A stretch of DNA of 64,000 bases, from NCBI GenBank assembly GCA_020639155.1, contig JACKHF010000002.1, positions 1 through 64,000 of the forward strand, given 5' to 3'. This DNA is from Phycisphaeraceae bacterium. GTDB lineage: Bacteria > Planctomycetota > Phycisphaerae > Phycisphaerales > UBA1924. A model generated the notes under the pieces. It saw nothing but the letters and a program-made list of their open reading frames with translations. It ran no database searches and had not been told where the DNA came from. The translations under genes were made by a program, and so were the position numbers. Shown piece after piece: positions 24,766 through 34,250 of the stretch; positions within the stretch are counted from its first letter, which is position 1, and each line of letters begins with the position of its first letter.

Positions 24766-25437
24766 ATGGAGACCCACACTGTGGCAACAGAAGAGCACAC
24801 CACTTCGGAACAGACGAGCGTTCAGACCGAGTCCAGTATTGAGGGCATGATTCCTGCTGGGGAGGCGATGCGCTCAGCGCCGGGTATGGACTGGTTTGTG
24901 CTTCGTGTTGCATCAAACAAGGAATCGTCTGTTCGGGACACGCTGCTGCGCAAGGTGCAGATCGAAGGCATGACCCATCTCGTTGCGAGGATCCTTGTTC
25001 CGACCGAAAAAACAAAGGTCATCAAGAGTGGCAAGCAGAAGATCCAAGAGACAAAGCTCTACCCGGGATATGTCTTTGTCGAGATGAAACTGGAAGAGGA
25101 TGGCCGAATCCCGCAGGATGTGTTCTTCCTCATCAAGGAAACCACGGGTGTTGGAGACTTTGTCGGCACGGCCGGCCGACCAACACCGATGAAATCACAC
25201 GAGATCGAGAAGATGCTTATCGACTCGAAGAAGCCCGAAGAACTCCCGGATATCAAACTCGCGTTTACCAAGGGTGAGCACGTCACGATCAAGGATGGTC
25301 CATTCGAGAACTACGAGGGCACCGTCGACGAGATGCTTCCCGAGAAGGGGTTGGTTCGTGTGCTTGTCACCATTTTCGGCCGACAGGCACCAATCGAGAT
25401 CGAGGAGTGGCAGCTCGCCAAGGTTGGTAGCGAGTAA
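24766..25437 (+). CDS. nusG: Transcription termination/antitermination factor NusG
   Basis: A 223-residue protein. After a short acidic N-terminal extension (about 40 residues), the NGN domain begins at MDWFVLRVASNKESSVRDTLLRKV; LYPGYVFVEMKLEE and VGDFVGTAGRPTPM are the conserved core; the KOW motif at the C-terminus is FTKGEHVTIKDGPFENYEGTVDEMLPEKG. NusG binds RNA polymerase and links it to Rho or the ribosome. The start at 24766 gives the shortest extension with a plausible AAGG upstream; earlier in-frame ATGs at 24577 and 24736 are less likely. The gene is followed by a terminator rather than rplK. Confidence 0.95.
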   Translation: METHTVATEEHTTSEQTSVQTESSIEGMIPAGEAMRSAPGMDWFVLRVASNKESSVRDTLLRKVQIEGMTHLVARILVPTEKTKVIKSGKQKIQETKLYPGYVFVEMKLEEDGRIPQDVFFLIKETTGVGDFVGTAGRPTPMKSHEIEKMLIDSKKPEELPDIKLAFTKGEHVTIKDGPFENYEGTVDEMLPEKGLVRVLVTIFGRQAPIEIEEWQLAKVGSE

Positions 25438-25487
25438 ACGAGAAATCACTCCGACTTCACTGTTGGTTCATCTTGTCACATCAAAGT

Positions 25488-25516
25488 AAAACCGTGTCAC
25501 AACGACGCGGTTTTTT
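25488..25516 (+). terminator. Rho-independent terminator after nusG
   Basis: AACCGTGTC (25490-25498) pairs with GACGCGGTT (25504-25512), one G-T pair, followed by TTTT. Ends the tuf-nusG cluster. Confidence 0.85.
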
Positions 25517-25615
25517 CATCGAAACACCGTGTTTTTCTTATGTGAGCATCCTCACTCACGGTGTTCAAAGATGTGACCTACGCTGGCGCACGTTGGATTT
25601 GTTGGAGGTGGACTT

Positions 25616-28600
25616 ATGCGCAAACTCAAGCGTCGTACAAAGATCGTCCTCGGTGTGCTCTGTGCAGTTCTTATTGTGGGACTCGTCGTGCTTGCACTCG
25701 TGCCGACGATCGCATCGGGCATAGTCAAGTCGAAGGTGGCATCTGCGCTCGGGGCAAAGATCAATGGGAGTGCGGAAGTGGGGAGCGTCAGTCTCTCCTG
25801 GTTTGGGCCGATCAGGGTAGAGCATGTCGTCCTGAATGAGCCCGACGGCACGCGTGTTGCGGATGCGAGTGTACACATTGATGCAGGCCTGCTGTCCCTT
25901 GCGCGTGGCTGGCTTGCAAAGAGTGTAAACCTTGGCACAGTCACGGTGAAGGGTGATGCGACGGTTTCATACCACGCCGACGGCACGTCGTCCATTGATC
26001 GCATTATGAAACCCGGGCAGACAGGATTGGTTCCGAAGAGTCCTCCTGCAAAGCCATCGCCCTCGGGGCCGATTGATCTCCCGCTTGCGATTGCTGGCAC
26101 AATCGAAGTGAAAGATCTGGTGCTCAATGTTGAACGTCCGAGTGATACCGGCACACACCGAACCGCAACAACAGAACTCACGGGCACTGTGACATTGTCT
26201 GCGAACGAAACGGTGGTTGATCTTGCAGGGACGTTCAAGGAAACTAGTGCGCCGAGTTCGGGCACAATCACAATCGATGTTCGATCGACGGATCTGATGC
26301 CAACATCGAAGTCCATCGACCCGTTTGGCGCAACGTATGTTGGTTCGATTGATCTGAATAGTGTGCGTGCGATCTGGGCGGACACACTCGCTGGAACAGA
26401 TGGGCTTGTGGTTGCAGCAGTGGGAGAAACTATCAACGCGAAGATTCAGTACACCGGTGATGCCGTTGATGGCATGGGTGTTGCAACTGTGAACGCACCC
26501 AATGCCTCACTTGATGCGAAGATCAAACGCAGTGCGTCAGGCATTGAACTAACGGAGCCTGCGACAGCATCTGTTGCATCTGCAGAACTGATCGAATGGA
26601 TCGAACAATCAACGGGCAAGCCGCTCATCGATCCGAATCTTGCACAGCTTTCCTCACCACCCCGCGCGACGCTGACGATCAACACGTTCTCGGTACCAGC
26701 CAAGGAGGGCAAGCCAGATCTTGCAGGACTGGTGTTGGATATGACAACGCAGGTTGATGCCTTTGCACTGAAACTCATCGGCGAGGGCACTCAGGCTGGT
26801 ACGTATGACGTCGCCGCGATGAATGTGCGGGCAACGACATCCGGACTCGCTGATGGCTTAAGTGTGACCGGCGGTACCAACGTGAAGAAGGACAACGTGA
26901 ATGCGGGCACACTCACATTGAACGTGCAAGCGCCGCACGTTGTGAATGCGTCAGGCAAGGTAAATAGTCCAATCGATATGCTGATCTCGGGTGAGGTTGC
27001 ATTGAACGGTCTGAACACAGCGATACTTGAGCCCTTTCTGGCGCCGCGTGGATTGAATGCGGCGCGCGACATCGGTCCAGTTATTTCGATGTCGTTGAAA
27101 GCGCAGGCACCGCAGGCAGACACGCCTACTCCGGTTCAGGTTTCGGTCGCCTCTGACAATGTCGCGAGTGATATCAATGTGCAGTTGACCGGGCTCTCTC
27201 AGGGGCAGTCGCAGCAGCCAATCAGCATTGCGGTTGCGAAGGGGTCTCATATGCGTGTAAAACGCCTGAGTTCCGCACTGCGCGCAATGCTTGGAGATAC
27301 CGGGCTTGATCTGACGAGCGCGGGCTCGGTTGATCTTGCTCTGGAGGTTGACAAGGTACGCTTTGCAAGTCAGCCAGATGGTTCACGTTTGATGTCACTT
27401 GCTGATACATCAGCTGATGTCAAACTGACGCTCGGTCAGATCGCTGGCACGATGCAACTGGTGCAGAACGAGACCGTGTCGCAAAGAGAACCAGTTCAGC
27501 CGCTCCCCTTTGCGCTCCAACCAACGACAGTGAGCGTGCACACAACAAAGCTCAGCGACGGAGTCAGTATCGATGTTGATGGCGCTCTGGCACTGAAGAA
27601 CGCTCGGCCTAGCTTGATCAATACAGAACTGAAGCTGACAGATCTTCTTACAAGTGACGGCTCAATCGGCAAAGTGTCGAGCGCGAAAGTGACTGGTTCT
27701 GTGTCGATCGAGCAGCTCGCGTTTGATGTGCTCCGCCCGCACCTTGCTGACACGTTTGCTCTGGATGTTCTGCAGGGATTTGGCGATCGAGTGACGGTCA
27801 AGCTGTCCCTGACTCCTGAAGAGAGCGCCGTTGGTGTGTTTGGGCTTCCCGCGACGCGAGTTGTGATTGATAGCTCGGGTTCGGTCGGGGGAACCCCGCG
27901 TGGCATGATGAAGGGCGAACTGCATCTTGCTGACAATGCTGTTGTCATCAATGAACCTGGTCTGACTATTGCAAACTACACCCCATTGCGCCATTTCGCA
28001 GATGACATCGAGACCAGGACGGGCGACGCATTTTCGATTGTACAGATCGGCTCGCACGAGGTGCGGGTACTGAGCGCCCGTGTGCCAACTGAGGATCTAT
28101 CCGTCGCTGGTATGTCAAAGTCGCTCGCTGCTGCGATTCGATATACACCGTCATCAGTTGTGCTGAGCTCAAGAGAATCAGCCGATTCCCCTACAAGCAA
28201 AGTGTCATTGCCTGCGGGTACGTTCGATCTGAGTATCAAAGACGGTGTTGTAGCAACAACTTCAAACTTGACGATGCAGGTAGCTGCTTCGAACGGTCAG
28301 AGAACAGAAACGGTTGATCTTCGTGGTGTTGACATCAAGCTCAATATGCCCGCCGCCGCAATAACAGAAGAATCAAAGCAACGAGCGACACTTGCGATGT
28401 CGGCGGCTGTTGATGGTGTACAGCAGCAAGCTCAGTCTCCATCAAACGCAAGCACACTGCGGATTGATGGGTTTGCAACGATTGCGAAGTCGAAGCCGAA
28501 CGGACCGTTCGAGCTCAACATCGGCATCAAGGATGTGCCGTCAGCGCTTGCCGATGGGTTCCTTCATATTGCAATGCCTGATACAAAGATCAGTGCAGTT

Positions 28601-30163
28601 GAAGCGCTTGGTCCGTTTGTTGGTGTGCAGGTTGATGTGGATGGTGCGTTCGAGCTTGTGCCGCCTCCCGGAATTGATGGTCCTGCTGGAAAGGAGGATC
28701 TTGTTTCATCGCCAGCATCGGTGACGGGCACGCTGACACTGGCATCAAACAGATTGAAGACAGTGAAACCGGTGAAGATTGCGCTGAATCAGGACGCTAT
28801 CGAGGCGCAGCCTTTCAATCTCGCGTGGACAATTACGCCCGCAATGGGCTCGGTGCTTCTACCTGCGTCAATGGGGCTCGCGATTGATGCACCATCGCAG
28901 GTACAGCTTGATGTGAGCAAGCTCAGGCTCTCAAGACCGAAGGCGCAAGTTGCAACTATTCCAGCAGTGGGGCCGTTGAAGCCCGATGTCTTTGCTTTGA
29001 ATATGGCAGTGTCGTCGCCGGCACTGTCACTGAAGGCTCAGCGCATGCTGCCCGGTGCGACAAAGGATGCTGCCCCAATACCCGGCCCTGCGCACCAGAT
29101 GCGTGTGACCGATTTGGGGTTGGATCTGTACAACAAGCCGAATGGACAGCTGGAGCTTCGAGGGAATGCACTAATCGATGGCAAACCTGCAAATGCAGAA
29201 GGCATGAAGGGTATTGCCCTGTGGGGTACACTGGACGGATTCCGAGATGCGCAGGGGATCGTCACTACAGACACAGCAAAGGTGTCAGCCGACATTCTGT
29301 TGCGAAAAGTACCGACGCTGTTCGTTGACGCGCTGATTGGTCGCAAGGACATGGCAGCCGAGGCGCTCGGGCCGCTTGCGTATGTCACATTGAAACTGCG
29401 CGAGGCAAGCGCGACCAGTGGCTCGGTGACAGCCGAACTCAGTTCTGAGCGGGCAACAGGCGATCTTGCCGGAGTTATTCGCGATGGTGTATTTGTTTCG
29501 ACCGAGCCAATCTCGTTTACGTTGAAGGAACTTTCACCAGCTTTTACCAAGTCGCTGTTCCGTAGCGTTCCTGTGATTGGCGGCATTACAAAGTCAGCTT
29601 CCGAAGATCCAGCTGTGCTGAAGATTTCGAACGTGCGTTATCCGCTTGATGGTGATCTTCACAAGCTGAATGCGACGATGTTCTTTGATCCTGGGACAGC
29701 GCAGGTGCAGGCTGGTGAGTCGCTGCTCGGCAACCTTTTACTTCCCGAGCTCCGATCTGGCCCGAAAGTCGTTGGCAGGAAGCTCGACTCTATGACTGTT
29801 ACCGTTGAGAACGGCATTGCTCAGTACCCCAAATACACCGTGCCGCTGGGTGAGTTCTCGGTCAGTTCCTCCGGGAGCGTTAACATTGCGGATCGAACAA
29901 TGGACCTTGTGACATATCTCCCGCTGGGCGCTGTTGCGACTGAAACATTGGGGGCCGCAGGGAGCGATCTCAGCAAACTGATGCTGAACCTTGACGAGAT
30001 CACGCCGCTGCCGTTCCGTGTCAAGGGCTCATTTGCAGATCCATCAGTCAAACTCGATGAAAAGATGCTCATCGAATCTGTTGGTAAGCAGCTTCTGCGT
30101 CCTGATCAGATCATTCAGAAGGGACTTGATGGGGCCTTGAAGGATCTGATTGGTGGTGGGTAA
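25616..30163 (+). CDS. Giant AsmA-like envelope protein
   Basis: A 1515-residue protein with a single N-terminal transmembrane anchor (KIVLGVLCAVLIVGLVVLALVPTI) followed by a very long beta-rich periplasmic region. The first 150 residues fit the AsmA pattern (SALGAKINGSAEVGSVSLSWFGPIRVEHVVLNEPDGTRVADASVHIDAGLLSL), and the C-terminus has the typical late AsmA/DUF-like block (GEFSVSSSGSVNIADRTMDLVTYLPLG...LPFRVKGSFADPSVKLD). AsmA-like proteins are thought to form elongated lipid-transfer bridges between inner and outer membranes; the role here is inference. GGAGG lies 8 bases before the ATG. It stands between terminators as a single-gene unit. Confidence 0.75.
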   Translation: MRKLKRRTKIVLGVLCAVLIVGLVVLALVPTIASGIVKSKVASALGAKINGSAEVGSVSLSWFGPIRVEHVVLNEPDGTRVADASVHIDAGLLSLARGWLAKSVNLGTVTVKGDATVSYHADGTSSIDRIMKPGQTGLVPKSPPAKPSPSGPIDLPLAIAGTIEVKDLVLNVERPSDTGTHRTATTELTGTVTLSANETVVDLAGTFKETSAPSSGTITIDVRSTDLMPTSKSIDPFGATYVGSIDLNSVRAIWADTLAGTDGLVVAAVGETINAKIQYTGDAVDGMGVATVNAPNASLDAKIKRSASGIELTEPATASVASAELIEWIEQSTGKPLIDPNLAQLSSPPRATLTINTFSVPAKEGKPDLAGLVLDMTTQVDAFALKLIGEGTQAGTYDVAAMNVRATTSGLADGLSVTGGTNVKKDNVNAGTLTLNVQAPHVVNASGKVNSPIDMLISGEVALNGLNTAILEPFLAPRGLNAARDIGPVISMSLKAQAPQADTPTPVQVSVASDNVASDINVQLTGLSQGQSQQPISIAVAKGSHMRVKRLSSALRAMLGDTGLDLTSAGSVDLALEVDKVRFASQPDGSRLMSLADTSADVKLTLGQIAGTMQLVQNETVSQREPVQPLPFALQPTTVSVHTTKLSDGVSIDVDGALALKNARPSLINTELKLTDLLTSDGSIGKVSSAKVTGSVSIEQLAFDVLRPHLADTFALDVLQGFGDRVTVKLSLTPEESAVGVFGLPATRVVIDSSGSVGGTPRGMMKGELHLADNAVVINEPGLTIANYTPLRHFADDIETRTGDAFSIVQIGSHEVRVLSARVPTEDLSVAGMSKSLAAAIRYTPSSVVLSSRESADSPTSKVSLPAGTFDLSIKDGVVATTSNLTMQVAASNGQRTETVDLRGVDIKLNMPAAAITEESKQRATLAMSAAVDGVQQQAQSPSNASTLRIDGFATIAKSKPNGPFELNIGIKDVPSALADGFLHIAMPDTKISAVEALGPFVGVQVDVDGAFELVPPPGIDGPAGKEDLVSSPASVTGTLTLASNRLKTVKPVKIALNQDAIEAQPFNLAWTITPAMGSVLLPASMGLAIDAPSQVQLDVSKLRLSRPKAQVATIPAVGPLKPDVFALNMAVSSPALSLKAQRMLPGATKDAAPIPGPAHQMRVTDLGLDLYNKPNGQLELRGNALIDGKPANAEGMKGIALWGTLDGFRDAQGIVTTDTAKVSADILLRKVPTLFVDALIGRKDMAAEALGPLAYVTLKLREASATSGSVTAELSSERATGDLAGVIRDGVFVSTEPISFTLKELSPAFTKSLFRSVPVIGGITKSASEDPAVLKISNVRYPLDGDLHKLNATMFFDPGTAQVQAGESLLGNLLLPELRSGPKVVGRKLDSMTVTVENGIAQYPKYTVPLGEFSVSSSGSVNIADRTMDLVTYLPLGAVATETLGAAGSDLSKLMLNLDEITPLPFRVKGSFADPSVKLDEKMLIESVGKQLLRPDQIIQKGLDGALKDLIGGG

Positions 30164-30187
30164 GTCCCCGTAGGCGTGACTCAAATG

Positions 30188-30220
30188 AAAAACCGATCAC
30201 ATGCACATGCATGTGATCGG
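30188..30220 (-). terminator. Long perfect hairpin, terminator of the CTERM protein gene
   Basis: CCGATCACATGCA (30193-30205) and TGCATGTGATCGG (30208-30220) form a perfect 13-bp inverted repeat. On the minus strand it is followed by five T (30192-30188). It lies 30 bases past the minus-strand stop at 30250. Confidence 0.8.
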
Positions 30221-30249
30221 TGATCAAAGCGGAATGATATTTTATAATA

Positions 30250-31053
30250 TCAGGCTGTGCGGCGACGGCGTTGTGAGCCGAGCGTCAGCATACCTGCGAG
30301 TCCGAGACCTGCTGCTGCTGGCATTGGAACATTGGGGTGATCTGTGGGGATGAAGTTCGCGTCGTACCAGCCCTGCTTGTAGTAGGTGAACTTCTTGAGC
30401 TTGTCGTCATAGGTGCCATATGTGCCGAACTGGAACGATGAGCCACTCACGGTGTGCAGCCAGATACCAGCAGTTTCACCGAATGCAACGCCTGTCCATG
30501 GTGTGTTGCCGGGGTTCGCTGGTGAGTGGTTCTGGATGATGCCAGCATCAATGGTGAAGGAGACGCGACGTCCACCACCTGAGACATCGTTGATGCCTGC
30601 GGAGAGCAGGAAGCTGTTATCGACGATGGAGTTTGTGATGAAGTCAGCATCACCGCTTGAACCATCACCATTGCCATCCTTGTAGGATGTGTCACCGTTC
30701 ACGCCGTTGTATGCGTATGCAGAGACAACCAACTGATTTGAGCCTGCCTTCTTGCCGAAGTACAGGATCGCCATCTCGCCAGCGTGTCCCTTTGGATTTG
30801 GGCCACCATTGATGGCTACCCAGAGACCATCGGTCTTGCGATCATCGAACAAGACGTCGAGTGTGAACTCGTTTGTGTTTGTGTCGAAGCTTGCAGACAC
30901 CGTGTTGAACTTGCCAGCTGCATTGCTGTTACCGCCGTAGGGGAGTTGCCCCTGCGCATTTGCGGAAACGCTGAAGCTGTACACGGGACCAGCGATAGCA
31001 GCACTTGCAGCCGCACCAAGTGCTACTGCACCCACGATCATTGCGCGAAACAT
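30250..31053 (-). CDS. Secreted protein with VPMPA/PEP-CTERM-like sorting tail
   Basis: A 267-residue protein. MFRAMIVGAVALGAAASAAIAG is a signal peptide; the body is beta-rich with many Gly, Asn and aromatic residues and no cysteine; the C-terminus is VPMPAAAGLGLAGMLTLGSQRRRRTA, that is a short P-rich motif, a hydrophobic helix and an Arg cluster, the layout of PEP-CTERM/VPLPA-CTERM sorting tails recognised by exosortase-type enzymes. GGAG lies upstream of the ATG at 31053. No exosortase gene is in the window. Function unknown; a surface or matrix protein is likely. Confidence 0.75.
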   Translation of the reverse strand: MFRAMIVGAVALGAAASAAIAGPVYSFSVSANAQGQLPYGGNSNAAGKFNTVSASFDTNTNEFTLDVLFDDRKTDGLWVAINGGPNPKGHAGEMAILYFGKKAGSNQLVVSAYAYNGVNGDTSYKDGNGDGSSGDADFITNSIVDNSFLLSAGINDVSGGGRRVSFTIDAGIIQNHSPANPGNTPWTGVAFGETAGIWLHTVSGSSFQFGTYGTYDDKLKKFTYYKQGWYDANFIPTDHPNVPMPAAAGLGLAGMLTLGSQRRRRTA

Positions 31054-31394
31054 GATTTCTCTCCGCTCTTTCTCTTTTCTTCCATGACCTGCCGACGACA
31101 CGAACGGAGCCGCCGGGACCGCTACCCCCATACTGGCGAGTATTAGCCAGCCGAAGTCTACACGAAACCCCGACGAATGCATCTGAAATTGACCATTTTT
31201 CCACATTTTTCGAGGATTACACGTCCAATTCGCAGAACTCTAATAGTCCAATAAAAATACTGATTCTTCCAGACCATTTTCGATGGATTTTTTCGGTCAC
31301 AGTTTCGTATTGGGCTATCATCGAGGCCCAAATTTACCGTGCTGGGGCTTATGTAGTACGGGTGCCACCCATTTTGTCATGCTGGAGATTCGGT
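31054..31394. other. Divergent intergenic region, 341 bp
   Basis: AT-rich region (31190-31330) between the CTERM protein and ychF, likely holding both promoters. Clear -35/-10 boxes could not be fixed. GGAG lies 7 bases before the ychF ATG. No gene or RNA seen. Confidence 0.35.
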
Positions 31395-32498
31395 ATGGAA
31401 GCAGGCCTGCTGGGGCTGCCCAACGTTGGTAAGTCCACCCTGTTTAATGCTCTGACGAGAGCTGGGGCACTTGCTGCAAACTATCCGTTCGCCACGATCG
31501 AGCCGAACGTTGGTGTGGTGCCGATTCCTGACCCACGGCTTGAACAGATTCGTGAACATATCAAGTCAGAAAAGATCATCCCAGCTTCCCTGCGGATTGT
31601 GGATATTGCAGGTCTTGTGCGCGGGGCAGCCACCGGTGAGGGGCTAGGTAACAAGTTTCTGTCGCACGTGCGTGAGGTTGATGCCCTGGTGCAGGTCGTG
31701 CGTTGCTTTACAAAGGCTCCAGGCGGCGAGGATATCACTCACGTTGACGGCTCGATCGATCCGGTTCGTGACATTGACACGATCAATACCGAACTCATTC
31801 TTGCTGATATGCAGATGATCGAGAACGCGCTACCAAAGGCTGAACGCGCTGCACGAAGCAAGGACAAGATGGCGGTTGCAATGGCTTCGGTCCTGAACCA
31901 GGTCAAAGACATTCTTGATGAAGGGAAACCGGCACGGGCCCTCACGCTGGATGATCCCGACGAAGAGAAAGTTTCGCGCCAGCTTGGGTTGCTCACGCGG
32001 AAGCGGATTCTCTATGTGATGAATGTTGACGAGGATGATCTTGATGGTGCTGGCGAGCACGCGTCCCGTGTTCGCACACACGCCCAGACTGAGGGAAGCG
32101 AGGCGGTTGCGGTGTGCGCAAAGCTTGAGTCCGAACTCGTTGAGCTTGAGGGCGAAGAACTCAACGAGATGCTGGAATCAATGGGCATTGCTGAGCCAGC
32201 ACTCAACAAGCTTGCTCGCGCGTCGTACCACCTGCTTGGACTTCAGTCTTTCTACACAGCTGGACCAAAGGAAATCAGGGCATGGACAGTGAAGCAGGGC
32301 GCAAGCGCGCCGCAGGCGGCAGGTGTGATCCATACCGACTTTGAGCGAGGGTTCATCCGGGCTGAGATCTACTCTGTTGCAGATCTGCTTGAGCACAAGT
32401 CTGAGAAAGCGATACGCGAGGCAGGAAAGATGCGCATCGAGGGCAAGGGGTATGTGATGCGCGATGCAGACGTGTGCCACTTCCTCTTCAATGTGTAA
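31395..32498 (+). CDS. ychF: Ribosome-associated GTPase/ATPase YchF (Ola1 family)
   Basis: A 367-residue protein starting [20 protein letters not shown] (Obg-type P-loop); [51 protein letters not shown] (G3 and switch II), and the C-terminal TGS-like domain with [13 protein letters not shown] and [10 protein letters not shown]. The G4 position reads MNVDE rather than NKxD, as in YchF proteins, which prefer ATP. Length and motifs match the family. The start is decided by GGAG 6 bases upstream. It is followed 76 bases later by a kinase-like gene. Confidence 0.95.
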   Translation: MEAGLLGLPNVGKSTLFNALTRAGALAANYPFATIEPNVGVVPIPDPRLEQIREHIKSEKIIPASLRIVDIAGLVRGAATGEGLGNKFLSHVREVDALVQVVRCFTKAPGGEDITHVDGSIDPVRDIDTINTELILADMQMIENALPKAERAARSKDKMAVAMASVLNQVKDILDEGKPARALTLDDPDEEKVSRQLGLLTRKRILYVMNVDEDDLDGAGEHASRVRTHAQTEGSEAVAVCAKLESELVELEGEELNEMLESMGIAEPALNKLARASYHLLGLQSFYTAGPKEIRAWTVKQGASAPQAAGVIHTDFERGFIRAEIYSVADLLEHKSEKAIREAGKMRIEGKGYVMRDADVCHFLFNV

Positions 32499-32574
32499 CG
32501 GGCTGGATATGCTTTTGGTCTGATCCCACATATGCTTGCCGGCTCGCAGAGTGTTTGAGGAGCACGCAGGCCAC

Positions 32575-33321
32575 ATGCCCAGGGACGAACGAGACACGCG
32601 ACTCTATACCTTTGATCTTGCGCCGGGTCGTGTTATCGGCAACAAGTACGTGGTTGAGTCGCGCCTTGGTGGTGGCTGGGAGGGCGAGGTGTATCGCGTC
32701 AACGAACGCAGGACCGGTGCCCGTCGTGCTGCAAAGCTCTTCTTCCCACAACGCAACGAGCGGGACAAGGCAGTCGACTTCTACGCGAAGAAGCTGGAGC
32801 AACTCCGTGGATGCCCGATCGTCATTGAGTACCACCATCAGGAAACCCTGCGCTACAAGGGGGCTCCGGTCTCGGTGCTTATCAGCGAGTATGTTGAAGG
32901 CACGATTCTGTCAAAGTTCATTGCTGGACGCCCAGGCAAGCGATTGCCCGAGTTTGAGGCTCTGCATGTGCTGTACGGACTTGCAGCAGGGCTTGAGCAG
33001 ATCCACACCCGCCGTGACTACCACGGCGATATACATGCGGGGAACGTGTTGATCCAGCGGCGTGGCGTGCACTTTGATGTGAAGCTTGTCGACCTGTTCA
33101 ATCTGGGAAGGCCGACGGCTGCCAACATTCGAGAGGATGTTGTCCAGTCCATTAAGCTGTTTTATGACATGCTTGGCGGGCAGCGCTGGTATCAGGCCCA
33201 GCGTCAAGAGGTCAAGTGGCTTATTTGCGGGCTCAAAAGATCGATGATCGCCAAGCGTTTTCCGACGGCACGGCACCTCCGCGAACACCTTGACACATTT
33301 CAGTGGTTCGCCAACGACTAA
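32575..33321 (+). CDS. Divergent protein kinase-like protein
   Basis: A 248-residue protein with a single kinase-like domain: GRVIGNKYVVESRLGGGWEGEVYRV (Gly loop), RRAAKLFFP (candidate ATP lysine), ISEYVEGTILSKF (hinge), and YHGDIHAGNVLI, where HRD is HGD and the Asn follows. The DFG position reads VDLFNLG, so the Mg-binding Asp is uncertain. The C-lobe is short. It could be an atypical Ser/Thr or small-molecule kinase. The start at 32575 (MPRDERDT) was preferred over TTG at 32536 because no clear ribosome site supports the latter. Same strand as ychF, 76 bases downstream. Confidence 0.65.
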   Translation: MPRDERDTRLYTFDLAPGRVIGNKYVVESRLGGGWEGEVYRVNERRTGARRAAKLFFPQRNERDKAVDFYAKKLEQLRGCPIVIEYHHQETLRYKGAPVSVLISEYVEGTILSKFIAGRPGKRLPEFEALHVLYGLAAGLEQIHTRRDYHGDIHAGNVLIQRRGVHFDVKLVDLFNLGRPTAANIREDVVQSIKLFYDMLGGQRWYQAQRQEVKWLICGLKRSMIAKRFPTARHLREHLDTFQWFAND

Positions 33322-33511
33322 CGTGCCTAGACTTTATCTGATGGCACCCATTGCTTGATCCAACACGCACCCGCCTCTCCATCTGAGAGCTGTCTCGCGA
33401 AGCCCCTGTCTCGGCCCGCTCGCGACTGCTGTTGGTGTGTGTCTACCTGCCGAGGATGATTTCTTGAGTTCCCCAGCGGTCTTTTCGCTGGCTGATGGAT
33501 ATCTCATTCCA

Positions 33512-33874
33512 ATGCAACGAACATCTCGCAAGCGTCCCAATGAGTCGGACGGATTTACCTGTATCAAATGTAAGAACCACATTTCTGGCTATGCATCGGG
33601 CACACAGCATCGAAACCATTGTCCACTATGCCTGTGGTCGCGACACCTCGACGAGCATCCCGGCGATCGGAGAAGTGTGTGCCGATCGTCCATGCAACCG
33701 ATCGCGATAGAAGTCCGTGATAACGGTGAGTGGGCGATCGTCCATCGATGCACCGGATGTAATGTGCTTCGGGCCAATCGTATCGCGGGGGATGACCACA
33801 TTCTGACGCTGCTCGCACTCGCGCTGCGACCAATGGCACAGCCCGCGTTCCCGCTCGACTATTTCGGGCAGTAG
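33512..33874 (+). CDS. RNHCP-domain protein
   Basis: A 120-residue protein. FTCIKCKNHISGYASGTQHRNHCPLCLWSRHLDEHPGDR carries the RNHCP signature after which the family is named, with a CxxC...CPxC zinc-binding pattern, then CRSSMQPIAIEVRDNGEWAIVHRCTGCNVLRANRIAGDD. The family is a small zinc-binding domain of unknown function. The ATG at 33512 starts close to the domain; an earlier frame opening at 33437 lacks protein-like sequence. It faces a membrane protein gene on the other strand, with a hairpin between. Confidence 0.8.
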   Translation: MQRTSRKRPNESDGFTCIKCKNHISGYASGTQHRNHCPLCLWSRHLDEHPGDRRSVCRSSMQPIAIEVRDNGEWAIVHRCTGCNVLRANRIAGDDHILTLLALALRPMAQPAFPLDYFGQ

Positions 33875-33887
33875 CTTTGCGATATAT

Positions 33888-33923
33888 GCAGCACAGCGCG
33901 CCGTGTGGTGCGCGTTGTGCTGC
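33888..33923. terminator. Long hairpin between convergent genes
   Basis: GCAGCACAGCGCG (33888-33900) pairs with CGCGTTGTGCTGC (33911-33923), 13 pairs with one G-T, loop of 10. No T-tract on either strand, so it may act with Rho or simply protect 3' ends. Confidence 0.45.
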
Positions 33924-33927
33924 GCAG

Positions 33928-34248
33928 TTATGGTTTGGTTGTTCGTGTTCTGAACAGCCACAATCCTGCAACGAGTCCGAGGAAAATCCACGTCCAGATG
34001 AGCAGTAGCGTTGACCAGTCTATCCCGTGGTCAACATAAAGAAACTGTACTGGAGATGAGTACGCTGTCCAGAAGACCTCGTAAATGGGAATAAACTTGC
34101 CCCTGAAGTGCGGTGCGTTTGGTACACCCTTTACAAGCACTGGCGGGTACAGCGTGGAACAGAAAACGAGTACCCATGCGCCAAGCACAAGCACCCGCTG
34201 AACTCGATTCAATCTTATCGTCATGGTTTGCAACTGTATGTTGCGCAA
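33928..34248 (-). CDS. Small membrane protein, function unknown
   Basis: A 106-residue protein with two transmembrane segments (about 20-38, VLGAWVLVFCSTLYPPVLV, and 75-95, TLLLIWTWIFLGLVAGLWLF). The upstream DNA GGAGGTGATC is a perfect match to an extended anti-Shine-Dalgarno partner, and places TTG at 34248 5 bases after GGAGG; an in-frame GTG at 34254 overlaps that site and an ATG at 34224 is further away. TTG was therefore chosen. The gene follows the lipoprotein at 34251 with almost no gap, implying coupling. Confidence 0.55.
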   Translation of the reverse strand: MRNIQLQTMTIRLNRVQRVLVLGAWVLVFCSTLYPPVLVKGVPNAPHFRGKFIPIYEVFWTAYSSPVQFLYVDHGIDWSTLLLIWTWIFLGLVAGLWLFRTRTTKP

Positions 34249-34250
34249 GA

